A DNA stretch of 64,000 bases from CAKZML01 sp963823435 (GCA_963823435.1 CAWGLN010000001.1:868001-932000); one strand, 5' to 3'. Positions 1 to 8,286 are shown, numbered from the stretch's first letter. A program made the numbers and translations. The notes: generated by a model not told the origin, from the letters alone.

Positions 1-460
1 CCTGATTGCATCGGAAGTCATAAACTGGACCCTGTCTGACCGGACCCGCCGTATCATTATCCCGTTGGGGTGGCTTATGGATCTGACCCCAAGCAGGTAT
101 TGGAGGTACTGGGTGAGGTGGTACTGACGCAACCGGGGATACTGTCGCATCCGGCCCCGAATGTAATTTTTCAGGGTTTCGGTGACAGTTCGCTTAACTT
201 CTCGGTCCGCGGCTGGATCCAGGACTTTGAAGAAATTTTGCAGAATTTCCAGCGACTTGTCGGTAAGGATTTACGCGGCCCTGAACAAGGCCGGTATCGA
301 GATTCCCTTCCCCCAGAGAGACTTGCACCTGCGCTCGGTTTCGCCAGGCATTACCTTGTCCGCGCCGGTCCCGCGACACCGGATGCGCCCAAAGAGTAAG
401 ACAGGCAAAGTGCCGGTGTATTTCTGTTTTCCACAGTGTAGTCTTCCGGGTCTGCTATAG
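1..460 (+). pseudogene. Mechanosensitive channel (MscS family), C-terminal part, two frameshifts
   Basis: The window opens inside a gene whose translation matches the cytoplasmic C-terminus of MscS-type small-conductance mechanosensitive channels, inner-membrane pores that release solutes on hypo-osmotic shock. Frame 2 at the edge reads INWTLSDRTRRIIIPLG, then frame 1 continues VAYGSDPKQVLEVL through FGDSSLNFSVRGWI, then frame 2 resumes SDLSVRIYAALNKAGIEIPF and PQRDLHLRS, the family's usual ending. Two shifts are needed: one base missing near 67-70 (a GGGG run) and one extra base near 236-246. Together they restore the frame, so a protein of normal family pattern lies underneath. The frame stays open to a stop at 458-460, a little longer than usual. 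The gene is truncated by the window edge. Family assignment is secure; whether it is truly broken is doubtful (sequence error is likely). Confidence 0.8.
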
Positions 461-504
461 TTTGCTGCAATATCAGGACGGTTTTTCAAGGTGAGTAAAG
501 AGTC

Positions 505-1074
505 ATGAAACAGGTTGCGATAATAGTGATGCTCTCGGCGCTGGGTCTTGGTGCCTGCGCGGTCAGTCAGACCAGTACGGGCTGGGATCCCGATCGAAGT
601 ACTGCCGCCCCGGATAAGCAGGCCAGCAACAAAGCTGTGGCGGCGGCCATTGCCAGTTTCAAGAATGCCGATCCGGGTATTTCGCGCTTCTTCGATAACG
701 CCGAGGGCTACGCGGTGTTCCCCTCGATTGGCAAGGGGGGTGCGGTAGTAGGTGGTGCCTACGGCAATGGCGAGGTCTATCACCGCGGCCGCCTGGTTGG
801 CCGCAGTTCCATCACCCAGGTCACCGTAGGTTTTCAATTGGGTGGCCAGGCTTATAGTGAAATAATCTTTTTCCGGGACCGCTCGGATCTTGAAGACTTC
901 CGCAAGGGGAATTTCGAGTTCGGCGCGCAGGTCTCGGCGGTGGCAGTCACCGCAGGCGCATCGGCCAATGCCGGGTACAGTAACGGGGTGGCGGTGTTTA
1001 CCCTGGCCAAGGGTGGCCTGATGTACGAGGCAACGGTTGCCGGCCAGAAATTCAATTTCACACCCATCGAGTAA
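505..1074 (+). CDS. YSC84-related lipoprotein
   Basis: A 189-aa protein with a lipoprotein signal peptide: charged start MKQ, hydrophobic stretch, and lipobox LGAC with Cys18 as the likely lipidated residue. The remainder resembles the bacterial Ysc84/BPSL1445 lipid-binding family: residues about 50-75 carry the FFDNAEGYAVFPSIGKGG pattern, followed by GGAYGNGEVY and a C-terminal glycine/alanine-rich beta segment ending FNFTPIE. It is probably tethered to the outer membrane facing the periplasm. Its molecular role is not established, although eukaryotic Ysc84 domains bind lipids and actin. It starts at the ATG at 505 after a purine-rich AGTAAAGAG. A PEBP-like gene follows 15 bases downstream on the same strand, so the two may be co-transcribed. 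Confidence 0.8.
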   Translation: MKQVAIIVMLSALGLGACAVSQTSTGWDPDRSTAAPDKQASNKAVAAAIASFKNADPGISRFFDNAEGYAVFPSIGKGGAVVGGAYGNGEVYHRGRLVGRSSITQVTVGFQLGGQAYSEIIFFRDRSDLEDFRKGNFEFGAQVSAVAVTAGASANAGYSNGVAVFTLAKGGLMYEATVAGQKFNFTPIE

Positions 1075-1089
1075 CGCCAGGCACAGGAT

Positions 1090-1579
1090 GTGGCCATGCT
1101 TGAGTTGAGATCCCAGGGATTCGAACACGGCGGCGAGATGCCGGCCCGGTATACCTGCGACGGCAAGAATATTTCCCCTCCGCTGATATGGGCTGGAGTG
1201 CCTGACGGTACAAAGAGCCTTGCCTTGGTCATCGATGATCCGGATGTCCCGGATCCGAAGGCGCCTACCCGTGTGTGGGTGCACTGGCTGCTGTATAACA
1301 TTCCCGCGCAAGTCAGGTCGCTGCCCGAGGCGAATGCGGGAAGTCAGCCTGCCCGAGGGGACCCTGGCCGGCCGGAATGATTGGGGTAAGGCCGGCTATG
1401 GCGGCCCCTGCCCACCTATCGGGCGGCACAGATATTTCCACAAACTCTATGCCCTGGATACGGTCCTGCCCGATCTCTCCCTGCCCGACAAAGAGCGGTT
1501 AATTGAAGCCATGCAAGGGCATGTGCTCGGTGAGTGCGAGTTGGTGGGTACCTACTGCAGGCAGCGTTGTAGCGATTAA
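1090..1579 (+). pseudogene. PEBP family protein (YbhB/YbcL, Raf-kinase-inhibitor-like), frameshifted
   Basis: Translation matches the bacterial phosphatidylethanolamine-binding (PEBP, YbhB/YbcL) family, small ligand-binding proteins of uncertain physiological role. Frame 1 carries the N-terminal half with CDGKNISPPLIWAGVPDGT, the ligand-pocket signature DDPDVPDPKAPTRVWVHWLL, and the segment up to VRSLPEA. Frame 2 carries the rest: LPEGTLAGRNDWG, GYGGPCPPIGRHRYFHKLYA and the C-terminus to 1579. One extra base at about 1333-1334 (an AA pair) explains the switch; removing it restores an unbroken protein of about 160 aa, normal for the family. Start is GTG 1090 or, more likely, ATG 1096. Its stop overlaps the convergent radical SAM gene by four bases. 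Confidence 0.8.
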
Positions 1580-2661
1580 CTGGCCAGGCGCACGGGAACC
1601 CGCCGGTTACCCCAGTGCCCCGGCCGTGCCTCGAATACACCAGGCAGGGTCGCGCCGCAACTGACGCAGCAACCTTTTTCGTCGAGTCCCCATTCGCCCA
1701 GCCAGTAACCATTGCGTTCAATCAACATGGCCTGGCATTTGTGGCAGTGTGTGCTTTGTCCCTTCGGATCATAGACATTGCCTGTGTAGGCATACCTGAC
1801 GCCGTTCGCCATGGCCAGTTCGCGTGCCCGCATGAGCGTTGCAGGGGGCGTGGGGGCGTAGTCGAGCATCTTCCAGTCAGGGTGAAAAGCGGTAAAGTGC
1901 ATGGGCACGTCGGGACCCAGCTCAGACACCACCCATCGTGTCATCTTGTCCAGTTCCTGGTCCGAGTCGTTCTCGCCCGGAATAAGCAGTGTGGTCAATT
2001 CCAGCCAGGTCTTGGTTTCTTGCTTTATGTACACCAGCGTTTCCAGGACATCGCGCAGGTGTCCGCCGCACAGCTTGTGGTAGAAGTCCTCGGTGAACGC
2101 CTTGAGGTCGACATTGGCAGCATCGATATGAGCGAAGAACTCACGCCGTGGCTCGGGGCATATATACCCGGCTGTCACCGCAACGCTCTTGATGTCCTGC
2201 TGGTGTGCCGCCCGCGCTACATCAATGGCGTATTCCATAAAGATGACCGGGTCGTTATAGGTATAGGCGATACTCCGGCACGCGTGTTCCAGGGCGGACC
2301 TGACCAGTTGCTCGGGAGATGCCTGGTCAGCCAGGGTATCCATTTCCCGGGACTTGCTCATATCCCAGTTCTGGCAAAACTTACAGGCCAGGTTGCAGCC
2401 GGCTGTTCCAAAAGACAGGACCGGCGTGCCGGGCAGGAAATGGTTGAGGGGCTTTTTTTCTATCGGGTCTATGCAGAACCCGCTGGATCGACCGTAGCTG
2501 AAGAGCTTGATCGAGTCGTCTTTACGACCGCGTATAAAACACAGACCTCGTTGCCCTTCATTGAGCTTGCAGTAGCGGGGGCAGAGATCGCACTGCACCT
2601 TCCCGTTATCCAGCAGGTGCCAGAAATGTGTGTCAACGACAGTGTGGAGCGCGGTAGCCAT
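1576..2661 (-). CDS. amrS: AmmeMemoRadiSam system radical SAM enzyme
   Basis: A 361-aa radical SAM protein of the AmmeMemoRadiSam type. The N-terminus carries a cysteine cluster (C24, C27, C31, C41) in the CxLCPxxC/GxRGxC arrangement typical of this family, then the radical SAM 4Fe-4S motif C89xxxC93xxC96 in GCNLACKFCQNW. The C-terminus has two CxxC pairs (CHKC and CVSC, about residues 305-340) that look like a zinc ribbon. Such enzymes cleave S-adenosylmethionine to make a radical; the substrate of this family is not established. It is transcribed away from the MEMO1 and AMMECR1 homologues, with about 100 bases between start codons. All three members of the conserved set are therefore present and intact. 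Confidence 0.9.
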   Translation of the reverse strand: MATALHTVVDTHFWHLLDNGKVQCDLCPRYCKLNEGQRGLCFIRGRKDDSIKLFSYGRSSGFCIDPIEKKPLNHFLPGTPVLSFGTAGCNLACKFCQNWDMSKSREMDTLADQASPEQLVRSALEHACRSIAYTYNDPVIFMEYAIDVARAAHQQDIKSVAVTAGYICPEPRREFFAHIDAANVDLKAFTEDFYHKLCGGHLRDVLETLVYIKQETKTWLELTTLLIPGENDSDQELDKMTRWVVSELGPDVPMHFTAFHPDWKMLDYAPTPPATLMRARELAMANGVRYAYTGNVYDPKGQSTHCHKCQAMLIERNGYWLGEWGLDEKGCCVSCGATLPGVFEARPGHWGNRRVPVRLAS

Positions 2662-2762
2662 ATTCCACTATTGATCACGTCGGCAATGAGACTATGCTTC
2701 AGTATAAGCGCGACATGCGGGGCCCTGTAAATCGTGGCTGACCGCAATGGAGGTGCAATGCG

Positions 2763-3572
2763 ATGGTCGATATGGAAGTCAGGAGACCAGCCGTAGCAGG
2801 TATGTTCTATCCCATGGAAGCGGGATTGCTGGCCAGACAGTTGGACGATTTTTTTGCCTGCATGCCACGAACCGCACAGGGAAGACCCAAAGCCCTGCCA
2901 AAAGCCCTGGTAGTCCCGCATGCGGGGTACGTCTACTCCGGTCCTGTTGCTGCCTCTGCCTACGAACTTTTGGGCGAGACCACCGAAAGTATCCGACGGG
3001 TCGTGTTGCTGGGCCCGTGCCACCACCTGCCCCTTGCCGGCATGGCAGTGCCCGGGAGCGAAGCCTTCGATACACCGCTGGGACGTATACCGCTGGATCT
3101 GGCGGGTATTCAACGGGTGTTGGATCTGGACGCTGTGAGTCGTAACGACGAGGCCCATCGCAGGGAGCACAGTCTTGAGGTTCAGTTGCCGTTTCTGCAG
3201 CGCTGCCTGGGCGAGTTCACACTGCTGCCGGTGGTCGTGGGTGCTTGCGAGCCGCAGCAGGTGGCCGAGCTGATCGAAAGCGAGTGGGGTGATGAGGAAA
3301 CCCTGCTGGTTGTCAGTACCGATCTTAGCCACTACCAGTCTTACGATCAGGCCAGAGAAACCGACCGGCTGACCGCCGGCAAAATACTCTCCCTGCAACC
3401 GGATTTGCGCGGTGACCAGGCTTGCGGTTGTTATGCGCTGAATGGCCTGTTGCTGGTAGCCCGGCGGCGGGCCTTGCCGATTGCTGAAATTGACCTTCGA
3501 AATTCGGGCGACACCGCCGGACCGGCTGACCGGGTCGTGGGTTATGGGGCGTTTGCTTTGTATGAATCTTGA
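2763..3572 (+). CDS. amrB: AmmeMemoRadiSam system protein B (MEMO1 family)
   Basis: A 269-aa MEMO-like protein. It shows the family's hallmarks: VRRPAVAGMFYP at the N-terminus, VPHAGYVYSGP around residue 50, LGPCHHLP around 80, RREHSLEVQLPFLQ around 140 and STDLSHY around 185. The histidines in these motifs correspond to the metal/active-site pocket shared with LigB-type non-heme iron dioxygenases. Human MEMO1 is a homologue; the bacterial role is unknown. Start ATG 2763 is chosen over ATG 2758 (another frame) because GGAGG lies nine bases upstream. Its 3' end overlaps the AMMECR1 gene start by 11 bases, implying translational coupling. Confidence 0.9.
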   Translation: MVDMEVRRPAVAGMFYPMEAGLLARQLDDFFACMPRTAQGRPKALPKALVVPHAGYVYSGPVAASAYELLGETTESIRRVVLLGPCHHLPLAGMAVPGSEAFDTPLGRIPLDLAGIQRVLDLDAVSRNDEAHRREHSLEVQLPFLQRCLGEFTLLPVVVGACEPQQVAELIESEWGDEETLLVVSTDLSHYQSYDQARETDRLTAGKILSLQPDLRGDQACGCYALNGLLLVARRRALPIAEIDLRNSGDTAGPADRVVGYGAFALYES

Positions 3573-4131
3573 TTCGGATCAGCGCGGCCTGTTGCTACGG
3601 ATTGTCCGCAACAGCCTGGAGTCCGGGCTGCGTCATGGCCGTGCTGCGTTCCCCGACCCCGGGTCATTGCCGGAGAGTCTGCGACAGCCTGGCGCCTGCT
3701 TTGTCACCTTGCACAAGCAAGGACGGCTGCGTGGATGTATAGGATCCCTGGAGGCGAGTGAACCCCTGGCGCATGCTGTGGCCGGGTCGGCGTTTGCGGC
3801 CGGCTTCCAGGACCCGCGGTTTCCGCCGCTAACAGTCGGTGAATTGATGCAGTTGGACCTGGAGATTTCCATTCTCAGCCCCATGCAGGACTTGCTTGTG
3901 GAATCGGAGCAAGACCTGCTCGAACGTCTGCGGCCGGGAATCGACGGATTGCTGCTCGAAGAGGGTCGGCGTCATGCCGTGTATCTGCCCTCGGTCTGGA
4001 CCCAGTTGCCCCAGCCGGCACAGTTCGTGGAACAGCTAAAACTCAAGGGTGGCTGGCCTGCGGATTACTGGTCGGAAAATATGCGGGTACGGTGTTTTCA
4101 AACTGAAACCATAAAAGAACCGGCGGCCTGA
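3562..4131 (+). CDS. amrA: AmmeMemoRadiSam system protein A (AMMECR1 family)
   Basis: A 189-aa AMMECR1-domain protein. The diagnostic motif LRGCIGSLE is at about residues 55-63, followed by AFAAGFQDPRFPPLTVGEL and, nearer the C-terminus, LLLEEGRRHAVYLPSVW. Human AMMECR1 is a homologue; no biochemical activity is firmly assigned. The start chosen is ATG 3562, inside the end of the MEMO1 gene (11-base overlap); an upstream in-frame start at 3481 would add 27 residues read from MEMO1 coding sequence and has no family support. Co-occurrence with MEMO1 and the divergent radical SAM enzyme suggests one pathway, perhaps the two proteins handling or modifying the radical SAM product (inference). Confidence 0.88.
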   Translation: MNLDSDQRGLLLRIVRNSLESGLRHGRAAFPDPGSLPESLRQPGACFVTLHKQGRLRGCIGSLEASEPLAHAVAGSAFAAGFQDPRFPPLTVGELMQLDLEISILSPMQDLLVESEQDLLERLRPGIDGLLLEEGRRHAVYLPSVWTQLPQPAQFVEQLKLKGGWPADYWSENMRVRCFQTETIKEPAA

Positions 4132-4214
4132 ACCGTCCTTCCCTGTCTTGCGGTTGGCACTGCGGCAACGCATGATGCACACAGGATTTTCCTCGCCCGG
4201 CGGAGATTGAGTAC

Positions 4215-4613
4215 ATGGTCGATACACTGGAAGGAGGCTGTCTTTGTGGTGGCCTGCGCTTTGCGGTTGAGGGCGAGACCAGTTGGTGCGCCCACTGTCA
4301 CTGTCACATGTGTCAAAAAGCCCACGGGGCGGGCTATGTCACCTGGGTGGGTGTCGCGGACCAGCGCTTTTCCGTTACCCGGGGTGATGCGAACCTCAAG
4401 TGGTTTGATTCGTCTCCGGGAGCCCGGAGAGGATTCTGCGGGATTTGTGGCAGCAGCGTATTTTTTCGCTCCAGTCGATGGCCCGGCGAGACGCACATTA
4501 CTTTGGCGAATTTCGACGGACCGATAGACAGGCAGCCCCAGGGCCACGTTAACTATGCGAGCCATGTAGAATGGATGCCGATAGACGAGAGCTTGCCGAA
4601 AAAGCAGGACTGA
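4215..4613 (+). CDS. GFA family (glutathione-dependent formaldehyde-activating-like) protein
   Basis: A 132-aa protein with the zinc-binding cysteine pattern of the GFA/CENP-V superfamily: GGCLCGGLRF at residues 8-17, a CAHCHCHMCQKAHG cluster at about 28-41, and FCGICGSSVFF at about 76-86. The founding member was described as glutathione-dependent formaldehyde activating, but most homologues lack a proven activity. Cytosolic; no signal peptide. It starts at ATG 4215, 83 bases after the AMMECR1 gene on the same strand. It may be a passenger in that operon or an independent gene; nothing in the sequence decides. Family assignment is good, function is not. Confidence 0.85.
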   Translation: MVDTLEGGCLCGGLRFAVEGETSWCAHCHCHMCQKAHGAGYVTWVGVADQRFSVTRGDANLKWFDSSPGARRGFCGICGSSVFFRSSRWPGETHITLANFDGPIDRQPQGHVNYASHVEWMPIDESLPKKQD

Positions 4614-4652
4614 CGCAGACAGACCTTGCATGGCTGTCCAGGGAGACCCCGT

Positions 4653-5288
4653 TTGAAATGTTTCAGTGATAATTGTGGCCGGGGGCGTAACACGCGTGCG
4701 CTTGTCCTGGCAGGCCTTCTGATCAGCCCGCCAGCCTGGTCGGCACAAGCCGGTGAGTCATACCTGGGCCTGGGTTTTGGTGAGTCGGAGTTTTCCCAAA
4801 TGACGGAACTGGCATCCGCTTGGCCGGATGCTTCCGGGGTGCAGGCTGAGGAGACTTCGGGGGCGTGGAAATTCTACACGGGTCATCAGTTTTCTCACTG
4901 GTTGGCAGTGGAAACCGCCTGGGTGGATTTTGGTGACGCGCGGGTTACCGCTGAGCTGCAGGGAGACGACACCGCTGCATTGAAGCTCGACACTGCCGGA
5001 TTTGAATTCTCGGCCCTGGCGACCTTGTCGCTAACCGGGGACCTGCAGGTGTTTGCGCGTGCCGGTGTCCTGGTCTGGAAAAGCAGACAGCAGCTTGACC
5101 TGGCGGACGGTCTGGCGAGCGAGGATTTTGGTATTCCGGACAAGAAAGGCTATGCCCCGGTGCTGGGTCTGGGTGCCCAATGGGACCTGGGTTCGCGAAC
5201 ATCGCTGAGAGTAGATTTCGAGAAGTACATTGACCTGGCGGATGGAGATCCGCAGACCTGGTTGTTATCTGTCCTCAGGCGTTATTAA
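4653..5288 (+). CDS. Outer-membrane beta-barrel protein
   Basis: A 211-aa protein with a Sec-type signal peptide (hydrophobic core ALVLAGLLISPPAW, predicted cleavage near AQA-GES) and a body of short alternating strands: SYLGLGFGESEF, AWKFYTGHQFSHWLAVETAW, LQVFARAGVLVWKS, YAPVLGLGAQWDLG, and a final LLSVLRRY ending in an aromatic residue as in OmpA/OmpX-like eight-stranded barrels. The start is uncertain: TTG 4653 has GGGAG eight bases upstream and gives a compact signal peptide; a start at 4626 would add nine residues. It probably sits in the outer membrane, as an OmpA-like structural or adhesion barrel. The specific role is unknown. Confidence 0.7.
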   Translation: MKCFSDNCGRGRNTRALVLAGLLISPPAWSAQAGESYLGLGFGESEFSQMTELASAWPDASGVQAEETSGAWKFYTGHQFSHWLAVETAWVDFGDARVTAELQGDDTAALKLDTAGFEFSALATLSLTGDLQVFARAGVLVWKSRQQLDLADGLASEDFGIPDKKGYAPVLGLGAQWDLGSRTSLRVDFEKYIDLADGDPQTWLLSVLRRY

Positions 5289-5401
5289 TCAAACCCGGGC
5301 CGGCTTTCCGCAGTTTCGAGAGCGCCGGGTCTGGCGTCTGCGATCTGTAAAGCAGACCCTGTTTGAGTGGATTGGAGCAAGCAAGCGAGAAGGCGCTTCG
5401 A

Positions 5402-5494
5402 ATGATGAACCGTGTAGAAAGAATGTCTGAGCTTGAGCGTCCGACGGGCCTGGCGCCCGACCAGACCGACATGAGCCCGGAAGTGCCCACATGA
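5402..5494 (+). CDS. Possible 30-aa leader peptide upstream of the CDF exporter
   Basis: A short frame from ATG 5402 encodes 30 residues beginning MMNRVERMSELERPTGLAPD and ends at TGA 5492-5494, which overlaps the exporter start in an ATGA. GAGAAGG lies about nine bases before the ATG. The ATGA overlap and the plausible ribosome site suggest a translated, coupled leader. The product is hydrophilic with no recognised motif. It could equally be a chance frame in a 200-base intergenic stretch; codon evidence is too little to decide. Confidence 0.3.
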   Translation: MMNRVERMSELERPTGLAPDQTDMSPEVPT

Positions 5495-6405
5495 ATACCC
5501 ATGCCGGTCACGATGAATCCGTACGCCTCCTGAATCTCGCTACCCGGGCTTCGGTGCTGACCGCCGGGTGCCTGGTGCTGTTAAAAACCGTTGCCTGGCT
5601 AATGACCGGATCAGTGAGTCTGCTGGCCAGCCTGATTGATTCCCTGATGGACGGATTGGCGTCGCTGCTTAACCTGTTTGCGGTGCGTTATGCGCTGATG
5701 CCCGCGGACAAGGAGCACCCGTTCGGGCATGGCAAGGCGGAGTTCCTGGCCGGCCTGGGTCAGTCCTTGCTGATCGGTGGCAGCGCCGCGTTTTTGTTCT
5801 ACCAGGCAATCAAGCGCATGCAGGCGCCCCAGCCGGTTGATCAGCCGCTTGTGGGCGCCGTTGTAAGCATCGTGGCTATCCTGGCGACACTGCTGCTGCT
5901 GTCGATACAGTGGAAGACCATCAAGCGCACCGGATCGGTCGCGATCAAGGCTGATTCACTGCATTACGTTGGCGACCTGTTCACCAATGTTGCCGTCCTG
6001 GTGGCGATGGGTGCTTCGTTCTATGGCTGGTACTACGTGGATCCGGTGCTGGCCATTGTGATCGGACTGGTGATTTTATACAGCGCCATTCAAATCGGGC
6101 ATGAGGCGGTGCAATTACTGATGGACCGGCAATTGCCGCGGGAAATGCAGAAGGAAATTCGTGGGATTGCCATGACGCACCCCGAGGTCCTGGGCGTACA
6201 CGAGTTGCGTACCCGGCAGTCCGGGCGGGTATTGTTTATTCAACTGCACCTGGAAATGGCGGGGGATTTGCCGCTATCCGTGGCCCACGACATAGGCGAC
6301 GAGGTGGAGGCTGAAATCGAGCACGCTTTTCCGCTGGCAGATGTGTTGATACACCATGATCCGGTTCGGCCCGATTCGCCGCGGATTAGCCAGAAACGCG
6401 AGTAA
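5491..6405 (+). CDS. fieF: Cation diffusion facilitator, FieF-like divalent metal exporter
   Basis: A 304-aa inner-membrane CDF transporter that exports divalent cations (Zn2+ or Fe2+ in FieF) in exchange for protons. The tetrahedral transport site is intact: D50 and D54 in the second membrane helix (LIDSLMDG) and H158 and D162 in the fifth (HYVGDLF), matching the FieF arrangement. About six transmembrane helices are followed by a cytoplasmic metal-binding domain from residue about 210 (MTHPEVLGVHELRTRQSG, ending LIHHDPV). Length matches FieF (300 aa). The start ATG overlaps a 30-codon leader frame. A strong bidirectional terminator follows. The exact metal cannot be read from sequence. Confidence 0.9.
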   Translation: MNTHAGHDESVRLLNLATRASVLTAGCLVLLKTVAWLMTGSVSLLASLIDSLMDGLASLLNLFAVRYALMPADKEHPFGHGKAEFLAGLGQSLLIGGSAAFLFYQAIKRMQAPQPVDQPLVGAVVSIVAILATLLLLSIQWKTIKRTGSVAIKADSLHYVGDLFTNVAVLVAMGASFYGWYYVDPVLAIVIGLVILYSAIQIGHEAVQLLMDRQLPREMQKEIRGIAMTHPEVLGVHELRTRQSGRVLFIQLHLEMAGDLPLSVAHDIGDEVEAEIEHAFPLADVLIHHDPVRPDSPRISQKRE

Positions 6406-6413
6406 TGGCGGTA

Positions 6414-6441
6414 AAAAAAGGGGCGCCAGGGCGCCCCTTTT
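6414..6441. terminator. Bidirectional rho-independent terminator between fieF and the M2 peptidase gene
   Basis: An A-run leads into GGGGCGC, loop CAGG, GCGCCCC, then TTTT. The perfect seven-base GC stem with A-tract and T-tract on opposite sides can terminate the converging transcripts of fieF (ends 6405) and the peptidase gene (ends 6460). Confidence 0.85.
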
Positions 6442-6459
6442 CAAGCTCTGATTATCGGC

Positions 6460-8286
6460 TTACCAGCCGCAGGTCTTGCCCCGGTTTTCCTCCTCCAGCC
6501 AGCCCATCAAGGGCTGGAAGTACTCAATGATGGCGGTGGCATCCATTTCCCGGGTGCCGGTCAACGCTTCCAATGCCTCGGGCCAGGGTTTGCTTTGACC
6601 CAGGGACAGCATGGCAGACAGTTTATCGCCTGCTTCCTTGCTGCCATAAATTGAACACTGGTGCAGAGGCCCCGTGAAGCCGGCGGCATCACACATGGCC
6701 TTGTGGAACTGGAACTGCAAAATGCGGGCAAGGAAATACCGCGTATAGGGCGTATTGGCCGGAATGTGGTACTTGGCGCCCGGATCAAAATCTGCCTCGC
6801 TGCGCGCGACGGGCGGCCTGATGCCCTGGAATTCAGTCCGCAGGTCCCACCAGCTTTGATTGTATTCGCCAGGCTGAATCTTGCCGGCGAAGACGTCCCA
6901 GCGCCACTGGTCTATCAACTTGCCGAAAGGCAGGAAAGCTATCTTGTCCAGCGCTTCTTTCATCTGGTAGTTGATCAGGGCCTGTTCGTCTTCCCGATAG
7001 TCGCCCAGCAGCCCCACTTTCTGGTAGTAGCCGGGTGTCATGGACAGGGTCAGTGCATCGCCGATGGCTTCATGGAAACCGTCATTCGCGCCGCGTCTGA
7101 AGATCGGTGGCAGTTCGCTGTAATACAGGTAGTAGTAGACGTGACCCAGCTCATGATAGATGGTGACCAGGTCCTCCTCGGTCGGGTCCGTGCACATCTT
7201 GATACGTACGTCATTGACCGCTGGATCCATGTCCCAGGCGCTGGGATGACACACTACCTCGCGATCCATGGGCTTGACGATCATGGACTTGTGCCAAAAA
7301 CTTTCCGGCAGGCTCTTGAGGCCCATTGAAGTGTAGAAAGACTCGGCAGATTTGAACATGCGTACGGCATCGTAATTCTGTTTTTGCAGGCTGGCGGAAA
7401 TATCAACCTGCTGGCCTCCGTCCGTGGGGTAGGGCTCAACCAGGGGGTAGATATTGCCCCATTCCTGGGCCCACATATTGCCCAGCAGGTGAGCCGGAAT
7501 AGGTTGGTCGGCTGGAACCTTGTCGAGGCCATATACCTCACCGAGCTTGTCCCTGACAAAGCATTGCAGTTGCTCATACAGAGGCTTTACCTGTCCCCAC
7601 AGGCGGTTGGCCTCGACTTCGAATTCGTCCGGGCTCATGTCGTAGCGGGCTTTCCACAATTCACCCGTGTCCTGGTAACCCAATTCCTGCGCGCCGGCGT
7701 TCATCAACTCGGCGAAGCGCTGGTAGTCGGCCCGCATTGGTGGAGAGATCGTCCGCCAACCGGTCCATGCGTCCAGCAGTTCATCATAGTCACGGCTCTG
7801 CGCCATGATTTGCATCAACTCTTCCAGTTGCTTGCATTCGCCCTCGGCGTTGCAGTATTTGCCTTGCCCGTACATGGAGCCGAGCTTGCTGGCAATCGCC
7901 GCGAGTTCCGCGACTTTTTCAGTGGCCCTGGGCGCAGGCATGGACTGGTCTGAGCGCAGTATATGCAGCCCCCTGGCGACGTCTCCCTGCAAGGGCAGGC
8001 CCTGGAATCGCTTGGCCTCTTCGAGCATCTGGTTGGTGAAATTTAGCGCTCGCTCCGAGGCCTTGGCCGAGAGGTATTCGGTGTCCGAGGTGATATAGGT
8101 TTGCAGTACCCACTCGGCGCGACCCTGGTCGAGGTCAACCTTGTATTGCTCGTCATTGTAGCGTTGGAAAAACTCTTCCGCTTCGGCCTGGGTGGCAGTG
8201 GCCCTGGCCCCTGTTTCTTGTGAGGACTGGCCGCAGCCGCCAAGCGCGAAGGCTGCCAGCAACAGGGAGATGTAACGGTGATTCAT
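6460..8286 (-). CDS. Peptidase M2 (angiotensin-converting-enzyme-like dipeptidyl carboxypeptidase), lipoprotein
   Basis: A 608-aa zinc metallopeptidase of family M2 (bacterial ACE homologue), which removes dipeptides from peptide C-termini. The zinc site is complete: HELGH at residues 378-382 and the third ligand E406 in FHEAIGDALTLS, the 24-residue spacing seen in human ACE. The ACE-typical segment HIPANTPYTRYFLARILQFQ lies near residue 510. Start is ATG 8286 (GAGAGGG just upstream); it opens a lipoprotein signal peptide with lipobox LGGC (about residue 19), so the enzyme is probably anchored in the periplasm or outer membrane. The neighbouring POT di/tripeptide importer transcribed in the same direction suggests a peptide-scavenging pair (inference). 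Confidence 0.92.
   Translation of the reverse strand: MNHRYISLLLAAFALGGCGQSSQETGARATATQAEAEEFFQRYNDEQYKVDLDQGRAEWVLQTYITSDTEYLSAKASERALNFTNQMLEEAKRFQGLPLQGDVARGLHILRSDQSMPAPRATEKVAELAAIASKLGSMYGQGKYCNAEGECKQLEELMQIMAQSRDYDELLDAWTGWRTISPPMRADYQRFAELMNAGAQELGYQDTGELWKARYDMSPDEFEVEANRLWGQVKPLYEQLQCFVRDKLGEVYGLDKVPADQPIPAHLLGNMWAQEWGNIYPLVEPYPTDGGQQVDISASLQKQNYDAVRMFKSAESFYTSMGLKSLPESFWHKSMIVKPMDREVVCHPSAWDMDPAVNDVRIKMCTDPTEEDLVTIYHELGHVYYYLYYSELPPIFRRGANDGFHEAIGDALTLSMTPGYYQKVGLLGDYREDEQALINYQMKEALDKIAFLPFGKLIDQWRWDVFAGKIQPGEYNQSWWDLRTEFQGIRPPVARSEADFDPGAKYHIPANTPYTRYFLARILQFQFHKAMCDAAGFTGPLHQCSIYGSKEAGDKLSAMLSLGQSKPWPEALEALTGTREMDATAIIEYFQPLMGWLEEENRGKTCGW

Noticed and set aside
271..1311. A 346-aa minus-strand frame opposite the YSC84 and PEBP genes
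   Set aside because: It lies on the antisense of two recognisable genes, has no protein family pattern, and is a GC-rich shadow frame.
1615..2730. A 371-aa plus-strand frame over the radical SAM gene
   Set aside because: The minus strand carries clear radical SAM motifs over the same bases; the plus frame has none.
5230..5430. A 66-aa frame after the outer-membrane barrel gene
   Set aside because: It starts inside the barrel gene in another frame and has no ribosome site or pattern.
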